Source of the DNA: Irineochytrium annulatum
Lineage: Eukaryota > Chytridiomycota > Chytridiomycetes > Chytridiales > Chytridiaceae
Direction of reading: 5' to 3'
DNA: 17,564 nt
NCBI GenBank assembly: GCA_027600665.1
Contig: JADGJL010000587.1
Span: forward strand, 1 to 17,564
Shown: positions 1 to 9,685 of the stretch, piece after piece
Layout of the letters: each line of letters starts with the position of its first letter
How positions within the stretch are numbered: the stretch's first letter is position 1
The notes under the pieces: generated by a model
What the model saw: only the letters and a program-made list of their open reading frames with translations
Told to the model about the DNA's origin: nothing
Databases searched by the model: none
Program-made: the position numbers and the translations under genes

Positions 1-553
1 GCCCGACTTTGAACGGTACAAGACTGTTGTCGACGGCTTCAGCCTTATGACGTACGACTTTTCGAACCCGAATCAGCCGGGCTTCAACGCGCCGTTAAAC
101 TGGATAGCCGACAACGTTAGGCGGCTCGCGCCGGAGCTTGAGGATAGGAGTAAGATCCTTATCGGGTTGAATTTGTATGGAAACGATTACAGGAATGGGG
201 GCAACGGGGACACGGTCGTTGGAAGCCGGTACCTGGATCTCCTGCGGTCCAAAGAACTCGAGTTTGAGTGGGACGACGGCGTCGCGGAGCACGTGGCCAC
301 GTACGAGGACGATGAGTTGGAGCTGCACCATGTCTACTTCCCGACTCTAAAGAGCATAAGGTGATTTAAGGTTCAATCGGGTCGTGTTTAGCTAATTTTG
401 TGCGAACATTAGTGATCGGCTGGATTTGATAGAGGAGCTCGGGGCAGGAATCTCGATGTGGGAGATTGGTGAGCAGGCTCCGTATCTGCAATCGAAGTCT
501 TTAACATGCAACTTGCAGGTCAAGGACTGGACTACTTTTACGACCTGTTGTGA
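1..553 (+). CDS. CHID1: CHID1-like chitinase-domain protein (GH18 family), 3' part only
   Basis: Partial gene; the start lies left of the window. Exons read as 2-360, 413-468 and 519-553, with introns of 52 and 50 nt, giving the last 149 residues and a TGA stop at 551-553. The visible part is the C-terminal third of a GH18 TIM barrel: the FSLMTYDF strand, the KILIGLNLYG strand, and the final strand ISMWEIGQGLDYFYDLL, which is assembled only after removing the second intron. These three segments in this order, and the WEIGQGLDYFYDLL ending, match CHID1 (stabilin-1-interacting chitinase-like protein). The GH18 catalytic DxxDxDxE strand would lie upstream, so catalytic competence cannot be judged. 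Family members are usually secreted or endolysosomal glycan-binding proteins. Another GH18 subfamily is possible but less likely. Confidence 0.88.
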
Positions 554-681
554 ACTTTAATACCACCGGTGGAGGCTTTGCCACCAACTCGCTGCTTATG
601 CTTACTTATATCCTAAAAATATTGATTATTGTGCTCAGCCTTCATTGTCGTTCCCAATGCATGAAGGAAGAATTTGACAAA

Positions 682-1224
682 ATGGGTCAGAAGGGTTCGA
701 AGAACCGTCCCGCAACGGCCGCGGCAACCAAGGACGCCGAGGCCCCCAAGAGCCCTCCACAGCAGTCCTGGGCGGATTCGGAGCTCTCAAAAGCGCCGTG
801 GACGGTGCCGAAACTTCTCGCGACTGAGAACGACGAGATTAAAAAGAAGTTCAAGGCCTTCTGCAAGGCCAGCGAGGCCGCAACAAAGCTCAAGCTCGGA
901 GAATGCATTGAATGCTACGACGACATTGCAAAGCGACGGCAAGTTTTCCAGGCGTCTCAGCGGTGAGCCTTTGTCATTTAGATATACACGACAGAAAATG
1001 TTTAACTTTGTCCCAGGTGCGGAGACTCGTCGGAGAAGGGTGAAGAAATTCTTGAGAGCCAGGGAAGGAAGATCGTGGACAAATATTGCACAGAGTCCAG
1101 TTCGAAGGATCTCTGCACCTTACTAGGCACCGACAGGGCTTTTGAATTGACAGAATCCTCCTCGTTCGACGTTCTCCAACAGAAGATCACAGAATATGTC
1201 GAGAGCAACATCGCCAAATGCTAA
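682..1224 (+). CDS. small protein with N-myristoylation-type start and possible RGS-like domain
   Basis: Two exons, 682-962 and 1017-1224, with a 54-nt intron (GTGAGC..CCCAG), encode 162 residues ending in TAA. I chose the ATG at 682 because it has A at -3 and G at +4. In-frame ATGs at 598 and 661 have weak contexts, and 598-670 is AT-rich like a leader. The protein starts MGQKGSKNR: Gly2, Ser6 and Lys7 fit the N-myristoyltransferase consensus, with nearby basic residues. A low-complexity Ala/Pro/Lys linker follows to about residue 40. The rest is helical and charged with several Cys. Segments such as KKKFKAFCKASEAATKLKLG followed by ECIECYDDI, and the late FDVLQQKITEYVESN, resemble the first and last helices of RGS domains. 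That is a pattern judgement, not a proven homology. If translation began at 598, the N terminus would instead resemble a signal peptide. The gene lies 128 bp after the CHID1 stop and converges on the helicase gene. Confidence 0.75.
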
Positions 1225-1329
1225 AGTGCGCGAATACCATTGTCAATCATAGTAGTATTTCACATATTGACGCACGTCGTCTGGTTGCAAAATGAACCAA
1301 TTACAAGAAATACAGATTTTGCTGTCCCA

Positions 1330-4300
1330 TCAATAATCGCTGTCCGCATCACTGCCCCCTTTCGTCTGCGCGTAATCAGGCCGCTGGCCAACCTTGTGGC
1401 CCGTCGCCGCGATCAGAGTTTCCAGCTTCTGCGCCATGCCGATCCTCTCTGTCACTGTCGGTGGGCCCATCATTAAGGGGTCCTCGACAATCTCCACTGG
1501 CGGCCAAAACGAATGGACGATGATTTGAAGGTTTTGAGGTAGCCATAGCATGTATTCGTCCAGGAGGAAGCGCTTATTTTGACGCCTGTGAAGACATGTA
1601 TCCGTCAAAACCTAGACGCGAGGAAGACAGATCCAAGCTTACCATTTCTGAATCAGGTCTTCTCTTCGAAAAACCTTAGCGGCCGCTAACGCGGTCAAAA
1701 TACTCGAGACCTTACTCTGCACGCGAGCCCAGTGTTTCGTGATAATCGCTGGCTTCGAGTTCAAATAAGGCTGAGACGACGACTTAGCTGTTAATTCACA
1801 AAAAAAAAAAAAAGAGATAACAAAAGTAAAGGGCGCATACCAGCATAATCTGAAACAAGTTCTTCGTGCTCTCCGCTCCCTTCAGCCCTCTCTTCCTCTT
1901 AATCTTCGGCGCCTTCACCAGCACTACATCGCCCTCCAGCAACGCCTTCGCAAAGTACATCGCCCCGTCGACCCCCGTTAGCGCAAATTGCCTCACAGGC
2001 AGCTCCCAAATCTTCGGCCCAAAATTGGGCGCCGCAAACCCAACGACCTCATCCCTGCTGCCGTCATACCTCGGCTCGGGTTGCTCCATCAGCTTCCCGT
2101 TCTTCAACAAGGTGCTCGGCGCCACGGCCGCGATCCACTTCTCACTGATCGCCGTCACGTTCTTCAGGTACAATCTCCTCTCTGCCTTGTCCTCGCTCAC
2201 GACCAAGCGCGTCTGCACGACCCCTTCGTTGTCTGCCGTGAGCCGTTCCCTCGCTCCGAGCACCTCCTCATACACGATCCACTCCGGTGGCGGGCGTTGT
2301 CGCATCAGACAGGAGGCGTTGTGGATCCGGAACGATTCGCCAGCTACGCCCCACATGGTCGCGTACAACGGTGCGGCGTTCTTAACGCCCCGTTGCGCTT
2401 TGGTCGCGACAATGTCAAGCCGCGCGACCTGGTCTGGGTAGCCTGCGAGGAGGATCTGTCGGATCATGGCGCATTGCTCGGGTGTCGGGGGCGGCAGATT
2501 CGCGTGTGGCGGGATGGGGTCGGAGGCGGCTCCGTCAGCGGGAATAGTGGCGGCTACGAGGGAGTGGAGCTGATTCCTCAGGCGGTCAATTTCCTCCATC
2601 GCCTTAGGGCGGAGAAAGTGGGACTTGCAAAAATCCTCAGCGGCTTCTCGGTGGCCCGAAACGGCGACAGAGTAAGCGCCGATGGCGCGGAGTACTTTCA
2701 ATGCATCCGACCGCGGTGACGGTCCAGCAAAAACCTGTATTGCACGCAGGTTTAGAGACGAAGCGCGGTTCAGCGAATAAGCAACATTCGACAAACCTCC
2801 ATCACACGATGCCACTCGCCGCGCATCTTCTGCCGCCTCTCCTTCGTGTCGCCTTCCTCATACGCCTCTTCATCGTCGTCCTGGTCCGCCCTCCCGGCCA
2901 CATCCTCGTCACGCACAAACGGCTCCCCGACGGATAACCCGGCGACAATAGCAATCATATAGTTAAGGATATTCCTTGACTGATTCGACGCGATGACCAA
3001 CCTACAAAGAGTTCAGGTCAGAGAAAATTCCTTCAAGTAACGGTAAACAGGCTTACATCTTCGCATATCTCGGCGAAATCGGAAACTTCGCCAATATCCT
3101 CCCTAGCTCCGTAATCCTCCCCAATCCCTCCTTTTGAACCCTCTCACCCCCGCTCGGCTCCACCGCTCCCAAATTTACCAGCAGCCTCTCGCCACTCCTA
3201 AGTGCGCTTCTCCCTGGAGGCGTCGGGAACGGGAAGTTGACGACGCTGTCGATGCCCATGCTCTTCATCTGCAGAATCACGCCCTCGACGGGTACGCGCA
3301 GGATCTCGGGCTTCGAAAACTCCTCGAAATGGTTCTGGAAGACGGCCGAGCTGAAGAGACGGTAGCAATGGCCGGGGCCGACACGACCAGCACGACCAGC
3401 GCGCTGATCCGCGGAGGCGCGGGACGTCCAGCCGATTTGGAATGTTTGAATGCTGGTTTGGGATTCGAAGCGGCGCTAAAGGAAGTCCATATCGTCAACT
3501 CCGTTGCTGCGGTCAAACGTCAAACAAGAATAGCAATATACCTCCTTGACCTTCCCGCAGTCAACGACGTATCGAATCCCCGGAATAGTCAAACTGGTCT
3601 CGGCAACGTTGGTCGCGACAACGCAAAGTCGGGTGCCTGGCGGCGGCGCCTCAAACACCCTCATTTGCGCCGCTGTCGGAAGGAGCGAGTATAACGGGAG
3701 GACGTGTAGCGGCCACGCTATGAGCCACCTTTAGCACATTACTTTCACCAGGTTCAACTCACGTTTGTTCTTATCCGGAAGCACCGCGTTTTCCTCATCC
3801 TCATCCCCCTCCGCGCCATCCAATACCTCTACCTCTTCCTCTTCATCATCCTCCTCCGCCTCGCCTAAATCATAATCGTCCAACCCGTCCTCATAGCCGA
3901 CGGGGACGCCATCCTGGTCGTCAATGTCCCCAAACAAGCCCGCGGCATCCACCTTCTGTCGCGTCTTCTCCGCCATGCTATTGCCCGCCTCCCCTTCCTT
4001 CCCCTTGGCGCCCGCAAGCGGGAAGGCCTTCCGGAGTTTCCGCACGACGGCCGTGATCTCGGACTGGCCTGCGAGAAAGACGAGGATTCCGCCGTGCGGC
4101 AGCTTGGTGTGGATCTTGCTGATTTTCTTGATCGCTTCGGTCACGTAGTCCACCTCGGGCGTTACTCTGTTATAATGAACCACGACCTATCATTGCATTG
4201 TGTCAATATCATCCGTGAAACATGTTGCACGCTGACGATTACCTTGTACTGCCTCCCATCCACCTTCACCACTGGCGGCGCCACCTCCTTCGGGAACAAC

Positions 4301-6456
4301 GTCCGATTCATCGTAAAATCCTCCACCCTCAGAGTCGCACTCATAATAATCAGCTTCAACGGACCCAGCCCTGCAATCCTCCCACTGTTCCTCAACGCCA
4401 CAATCCTCGTCAACCACCCGATCAACACATCCGTCCCAACCGTCCGCTCATGAGCCTCATCGATAATGATGCACGAGTACTTGCTCAACAATAGGTCGCC
4501 GCTCCCCTTCCCACTTCCAACCGCTTTTTCCTCGCCCGTACCGGACACAACCTGTCCCGTCGCGCCGCTGAGCTCCCGCAGCAGGATACCGTCCGTCATG
4601 AACTTAATCCTCGTTGAAGGCTTGACCGTCGAAGCGTCATACCGCACCTGGTACGCCACCTCCCCTTTGCTCACTCCCATCTCCTCCGCGACGCGCTTGG
4701 CCACACTAATGGCCGCGACCCTCCTCGGCTGCGTGCACCCAATCAATCCAGGGAACCTCGGATGCTTCGGATCGCCGAACCCTGCCTCGTAGAGGAACTG
4801 AGGCACCTGTGTCGTCTTGCCCGACCCGGTCTCGCCGCACAGGATGACGCAGTCGTGCGTGCCGACGGCCTCCATAATGGGCTGCTCCTCACCGACGACG
4901 GGGAGGTGGACGCGCGCAAGGGTGATGTGGGGAGGGCGCGTGACGGGGACGTGGTAGGAGCGCTGGATGGACCGTGGGGCGGGTTTCGGTTTGGGTGGGG
5001 CGGGCTGAGGGACTGCTGTCTTCGAGGGCTTGGTGCCGGGAAAGGACTCGCCTTTAGCAACGTCGGTCGTCCAGATCGGTTTCTTGGGGAGCGCCAGCCG
5101 GGGCTCTTGGCCAGAGTCGTCGTTGTCGTCGTCGCCACCACTTCCTCCAGCCTCCGAGCCCTTATTGTCGTCAACGTTTGTCTCCCCGTCAGCAGAGTCT
5201 TCATCATCCGAGTAGAATGACGCAAACTCCTGCTTTTTGGGCTGCAGCCCCTCCTTCGACTTCCGCTGCCGCTTCCTGACCATAATCTCAGCTGGTCCCT
5301 GGCCGGTCGGGCCCTTTTTTAGCGCGCCGCCAAATATCGGCTCCTCGTTCCCCTGCAGGGCTGCCGCCGCCTGAGAACCGGGTTGCGCGTCATTAGGCAA
5401 GTTTGCTGCCGACCGCTGCTTGCGGAGTCCGGATCCAAACTCCGTAGGAACAACCACAGTGGGTTCCGGCCGTGGCTTTGTCCTCGAGGCCAAACCCTCC
5501 GTCGATTTGGCCTTCGCCGCATCCTCCTCTTCGTCCTCTTCCCCTTTCCGCTTCTTCGGCTGTTGACAATCAACGGGCGCTTTTACCTCGACCTCATCGC
5601 CCACCTCCTCGCGATCCTTCCTCTTCTTTCCCTCCTTTCCCTTAGCGCGTCCATTTCCCTTGACCTCGTCCTCCTCCTCCTCCTCCTCGTCCGCGTCACG
5701 GTGTTGCACCTCCTCTATCACCTCCTCCCAATCCTCTTCCCCGGCCTCGTTCCTTCCCACATGCAGCCTAGTCTTCGGATCTGAAGCCTTCAGCCCGCTC
5801 CTCTCCTCCTTCAGCGCCCTCCTCAATCTTTCCTTGGCCGTGGCCTTCCCGCCCAGGCTCTTGCTTGACTGCAGCAGGTCGCTCGAGAAGGTGTTCGCGC
5901 TGAGCTTGTTGATCAGCTCCACGCGCTCCTCCTTCTTGAGCTGCCGCTCGATAAACTTCTCGAGGCGTTTGCGCTTCTTTGAGGAGATCTTGCCCTCGGG
6001 TTGCTGATGTGCGAGTCAAAAACTAGAAGGGACGTAGAGGCTGTGGTTACCTCGGGAAGACTGGCGAGGAGCTCGGCCTTCTTCCGCTTGGCTTCCTTCT
6101 CGTCAATGATAAGCGGGACGGCTGTGTCGGTCCTGCAAGTCAAAAATACCGTTAGCACCTCTCTCCAGAAAGCAAAGACGACTGACTGCATACCCTTGAT
6201 AGTTGACGTTGTCCCCCTCCCCTCGGTCCTCGTTGTCCTCCTGACCGTCCTGATGGTGTTGCGCCTCCCCATCCCCGCGCCGGCCCTCGAGGTCCACGTC
6301 AGCTTTCCCGTTCTGAATGCCGCTCGCCATATGGGCGGGAGCATTCTGCTTGACCTTTTTCCAGCTCGAACGGGAAGAGGTTCCGTGATCCTTCCTGCGC
6401 TTCGCGAGGCCGGAAGCCCTCGCCTTCTCGTTAAATCGAGGCCGCAACCGACCCAT
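1330..6456 (-). CDS. DHX37: DEAH-box RNA helicase, Dhr1/Ecm16/DHX37 family (18S rRNA processing)
   Basis: Ten exons in transcription order: 6456-6194, 6132-6051, 6003-4243, 4186-3763, 3717-3542, 3475-3057, 3001-2797, 2734-1841, 1770-1643, 1585-1330. Introns are 45-70 nt and the frame is kept throughout, giving 1,535 residues. Motifs in order: GETGSGKT (505-512), TQPRR, DEAH (630-633), SAT (670-672), [10 protein letters not shown] (about 735-745), [11 protein letters not shown] (877-887) and QRAGRAGR (926-933). The helicase-associated domain follows ([37 protein letters not shown]). The C terminus, [10 protein letters not shown] and SFWPP, matches the DHX37 family end. The first 400 or so residues are basic/acidic low complexity, fitting nucleolar targeting; an acidic insert interrupts RecA2. 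In yeast this family unwinds U3 snoRNA from pre-18S rRNA with Utp14. The protein is longer than typical family members (about 1,150-1,270 aa), mainly from these linkers. The ATG at 6456 has purines at -3 and +4. Confidence 0.95.
1800..1813 (-). repeat. A14 homopolymer (T14 in the helicase intron)
   Basis: Fourteen A residues on the + strand form a pure T tract inside the 70-nt intron 1771-1840 of the helicase gene, just upstream of a TTAAC branch-like element. It probably acts as a polypyrimidine tract, and it is a likely place for sequencing or replication length errors. Confidence 0.75.
3775..3930 (-). other. acidic low-complexity insert within the helicase RecA2 domain
   Basis: Within the fourth exon of the DHX37-type gene, about 50 residues (around 787-843) are dominated by Asp and Glu. 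They lie between the GQSE motif and the next conserved strand ([12 protein letters not shown]). The insert ends next to a 45-nt intron. Acidic insertions at this place are known in Dhr1/DHX37 proteins, so this is a family feature and supports the assignment. Confidence 0.75.
5669..5688 (+). repeat. short CTC/GAG microsatellite encoding poly-Glu
   Basis: A run of CTC trinucleotides on the + strand, read as GAG on the - strand, encodes a Glu run in the charged N-terminal region of the helicase. It is a candidate site of length variation between strains. Confidence 0.7.
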
Positions 6457-6930
6457 TCTAATGGGTTGTAAAAAAAGACGAACGCTCAATGACAGAATGG
6501 AGTTGACAATTCCCAAACTTCATCGTTCTTCCTCTCTCTGTTCCTCTGAGTTTCTCCGACTTCGTAGAGAGATATTATATTGCAATGGTGGTGTTTTTTT
6601 TTTTTTGGTCGTTGCGGGGGGCCAGAGGGGATATAGATCACAAGGTGGTGTTATGTGAAAAAAGTGGCCAGCCAACGTGCAAGGCGAGGAACCGGAACAA
6701 AAGGTTTTACGTAGCAGGTAATATAAGATAATAAAGATCGAGGGAGAAGAAGGGGTTGTAAATTGTGATGAATGATGGGCGAAGAAAAAAGGAAAAGGGA
6801 ATAAAAGTTTGGACAGGTAAAGATGATAAATTGCGATCAACACAGCATCAAATGTCCCATAATCAACGGCATGAACACGTCGAGGATGCACAGCATTTTA
6901 GACGCTCATGGCATCACGTGCGTATCGGTC
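6457..6930. other. 474-bp spacer: helicase promoter/5' leader and 3' end of the upstream gene
   Basis: This stretch lies between the helicase start (6456, - strand) and the stop of the mucin-like gene (6931, - strand). It therefore holds the 3' UTR of the latter and the promoter and leader of the former. It is AT-richer than the flanking coding DNA and includes a T13 run at 6594-6606. Open frames here show no recognisable protein and look like chance readings. I see no tRNA, repeat array or clear TATA element. Confidence 0.6.
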
Positions 6931-8035
6931 CTAGACATTCCCCTGATATCCGGGCTGTTGTGGGTAATATCCCGGCTGCCCTCCATACACCTGCTGCTGA
7001 TGCCCATATCCCGCCCCCCCTGGCTGCTGCTGTCCATATCCGACCTGGGAACCACCGTAAGCTCCTCCGACCTGCGAACCACTGTAACCCGTCCCGACCT
7101 GTGACGCGCCATAACCTCCACCAACCTGCGACCCGGCATCCCACGCCCCACCAACGGGCGTCGCCCTCCCGCTCGGCGTCACCGGCCGCGCCCCTATCCC
7201 GGTTGGCGTGAAAGGCCGCCCCTCCACATCCAGCAACCCGGCGCTGCTCCCTGCTTGCCCGCGGGCGGCCATTGCCGCTCTGATCCCGTCCTCCTCCGGA
7301 TCGAACGCCCCGCTGTTCGCGGCGGTGTTGGCGGCCGTCTCCGCGTTGGCCGACGGTTTGGACGGCCGTGAGAACGTGCCCAGGCCTAGGCGCCGCTTCT
7401 TAAAGTCGCGCGATGCGCCGCAGAGGGCGCGGCGGAAGAGAGACCAGGCGATGAGGATCCCCAGGGCCGAGACGGCAACGATGGCGATGATGATGATAGT
7501 GCTTTGGGAGAAGCCCGATGCGGGTTTGGAAGAACTGCTGGAGCTGGGGGCGGCTGTGCCGCTGGGTGCAGGCAGTACGGCAGATGCGGGGGCGGAGGAT
7601 GAGAGAAGGGAGGAGGGGTCGAAGGTGGTATGATGGGAGGGGGTTGCTGCGGCGCCATCCTGAAGGAGGATATTAACATCGAGTCGATGTGAAGCGGGCG
7701 CGCGATGTACAAACCTCCGTGTCGGTGATGATGCTCGTTATCGTGACGACTGAGGGCCCGGGCTTGCTGGGCGACGCGGCGGGCGCGGGAGTAGCGGACT
7801 CTGCCGGTGACGATGGAGAAGGTTCATTCGTGGAGTGGGCAGCGGGCACGCTCGCAGTCGCGGAGGACGGGGTCGCGGGTTGTGACGGAGACGCAGGAGC
7901 TGCCGAGGACGCCGACGGGGCTGGTGCAGCGACGTTCATGTTCCCGCTGTTCCCACTCATAAAGCCGCCGCTCCTGGACTCTGAGCCGGAGCCTTGGATA
8001 TCGTCAGCGAACTGCCGTCTGCGGATGCGCGTCAT
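6931..8035 (-). CDS. single-pass membrane protein, Ser/Ala/Pro-rich ectodomain, repeat-bearing cytoplasmic tail
   Basis: Two exons, 8035-7715 and 7659-6931, with a 55-nt intron (GTTTGT..TTCAG), encode 349 residues ending in TAG. Residues 20-155 are rich in Ser, Ala, Pro and Thr, as expected of a heavily O-glycosylated stalk. One hydrophobic helix follows at about 161-183 (STIIIIAIVAVSALGILIAW), then basic residues (FRR, FKKRR) marking the cytoplasmic side. The tail contains TP motifs, four SQVG units spaced nine residues apart, and a Gly/Tyr/Gln/Pro-rich end. The architecture resembles fungal cell-wall stress sensors of the Wsc/Mid2 kind, but no WSC Cys domain is present. There is no N-terminal signal peptide: the protein begins MTRIRRRQF, and an in-frame TGA lies upstream near 8096. 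Either it is a signal-anchor protein or an upstream signal-peptide exon was missed. No specific function is recognised. Confidence 0.75.
7040..7134 (-). repeat. four-unit 27-bp coding tandem repeat (SQVGxxYxx)
   Basis: On the + strand a core CCRACCTGNGA begins at 7040, 7067, 7094 and 7121, an exact 27-bp period. On the - strand each unit encodes Ser-Gln-Val-Gly plus five mostly Gly/Tyr/Ser/Ala residues. The first and second halves of each unit differ in conservation, so this is a moderately diverged minisatellite in the cytoplasmic tail of the membrane protein. Confidence 0.85.
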
Positions 8036-8257
8036 TATGATTGAGGGGGACGGCGGGAGGGAGGGAGATCGCGTGGGAGTTCGAGAGGCCCGTCAAGAGA
8101 AGGTGGAGTTGGAAGAAGGGTGGTGGGAGGGTGACAAGACCGATTTGTGCCTTGGCGGCTGTTACCTTGTTTCAAGATGAGCGCCCGTCCTTTGATCAGA
8201 CAGCTACATCATTGCAAGTGAAAGTAACGCAATATCACGTATATTGTTGCTCGGAAA

Positions 8258-9685
8258 TCAATTAATCTCCTCAATGGCCGCCCATCTCTTGTTCTTCTTC
8301 GTCAGCGCCCTAAGCCCGTCTAAGGCCGCGTGGTTTTCAGCCTCAAGGGCGTTGTCGGCCAGGAGCTTGGTCTGGTCCCCGACCTTGGAGAAGTGGTACT
8401 TGATGAAGGCCTCGAGGTCTACGACGCCCTTAAGCAGCCAGGGCGCGATGGACGCCACGATCATGAGCATGAAGGGTGTTATGAGAAAGGAGAGGAACCA
8501 CGTCATCCACCAGCGGCGACGACTGAGCATGCCTTGGGACGCTTTGCAGACCGCTTTGAGAGCCTGGAGCGAGCACCATCAGCGTCGTGGTCGAACATGA
8601 GCAAAACCTACAAACGCACCCCATCATCATTCCTCGCAAGGCGTTTAAATTCCCAGTTGACGGACTCGAGCCCGATCAAAAGCGGCATCGCGATGCACTC
8701 CCCGACGAACAACGCGGCCGCGCCTTGCTCACGCGTGGCCTTGCTGCACCCGAGCCCGCCCTTCTTAAAGGCCTCCACAAGCCTTTTCAGCCGTCCATCC
8801 TCGCTCTGGTCGTACATAAACACTATCAAATGACAGAACGCATGAGTTATCGACTAACCACACAATATGCAGTTCGGTAACTCACATCCTTGTCCCGACG
8901 GAACAAAGTAAGCTAACACATGCTCGTCCGTCTTCCCGCCCGCAACAACCACCTCCCCTCCTCGCCCCTCCTTCTCCGCCAACGCGTATGCCTCCCTGCC
9001 TACCGTCTCAAACTTTTGCCCCGGCAGCGGCGCATTCCAGCTCATCAGGTTAATGAAACCTCCTCCAAGCCTGCTCCTCTCGACACCCAACCCCATGATG
9101 AAATCCAAATCCTCCGCACCAGGCGTGAGACATATAAACGTAGCACCTGGACAACTGTTCGCCAAATCCCTCACCCATCGACCCCCACCGTGCCTCAACC
9201 CAGCGGAAGACGTCGTGATCAACACGTAATCGATGCTCGCGGGCACGGTGGTGAGATCCTCGCCGTGGTGGACGTTGCTCGCGGGGATCAAGAGAGTTTG
9301 CGGGCGGGTGGACTTGGAGCGCGTGCCGAGGAGAGTTAGGCGGATGGGTTGCAGGACGACGGGGGAGGAGGCAATGAGGTCTTTCGCGCGGCGGGCGTTG
9401 CGGGCGAGGAAGTGGACCGCGTTGGAGGAGGAGGCGGAGAGGATGGCGTGGGCATAGACCAGGCCTGAGTGGAGGAGAATCGGGTAGTTACGTTAGTATG
9501 ATCAGCACCTTGGGATACGATGGGGCGTTCCAGTAGGGCCAGCGCACGCACCAACACCAGCATCACCCGGGCGTCCCACCCCGCATCCACTTCGTCCATC
9601 CATCCATTTATCCACTGCGCTGCACGTTCCTCTCCTCCAACTCACCAACGGCGCCTGCCCCAACGACGAGATACTGCGAGGCCAT
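8258..9685 (-). CDS. Rossmann-fold protein resembling ketopantoate reductase, with C-terminal membrane segment
   Basis: Four exons, 9685-9646, 9464-8886, 8822-8620 and 8563-8258, with introns of 181, 63 and 56 nt, encode 375 residues. Removing the long first intron joins MASQYLVVGAGAV to GLVYAH, creating a dinucleotide-binding GxGxxG (Gly9, Gly11, Gly14) on the first beta strand. The layout of later strands (YVLITTS, GATFICLTPG, GGGFINLMSW) resembles the N-terminal domain of ApbA/PanE ketopantoate reductases. The C-terminal part shares little with PanE: I could not find the Lys-containing helix or the NPLTA-type segment. It instead carries a hydrophobic stretch (MTWFLSFLITPFMLMIVASI) near residues 291-310. 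The protein may be a membrane-anchored paralogue or an oxidoreductase with another substrate. The start at 9685 is forced by the GxGxxG motif. It diverges from the Ypp1/TTC7 gene and lies 222 bp upstream of the mucin-like gene start. Confidence 0.7.
9492..9498 (-). other. TACTAAC branch point in the long first intron
   Basis: The - strand reads TACTAAC here, the perfect fungal branch-point consensus, about 27 nt before the acceptor at 9465. This supports the 181-nt intron 9465-9645 in the ketopantoate-reductase-like gene despite its unusual length. Confidence 0.75.

Noticed and set aside
1866..2719. Long open frames on the + strand opposite the helicase C-terminal exon
   Set aside because: They are antisense shadows of GC-rich coding DNA. 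The - strand frame carries conserved helicase sequence and correct splice joins.
4743..5784. Open frames in both strands overlapping the helicase N-terminal region
   Set aside because: Low-complexity Arg/Ser/Leu-rich translations come from shifted readings of the charged linker; no independent motif or start context.
6520..7211. Open frames in the spacer left of the mucin-like gene, both strands
   Set aside because: Translations are Phe/Pro/His-rich with no recognisable domain, and the + strand one overlaps the real - strand coding end.
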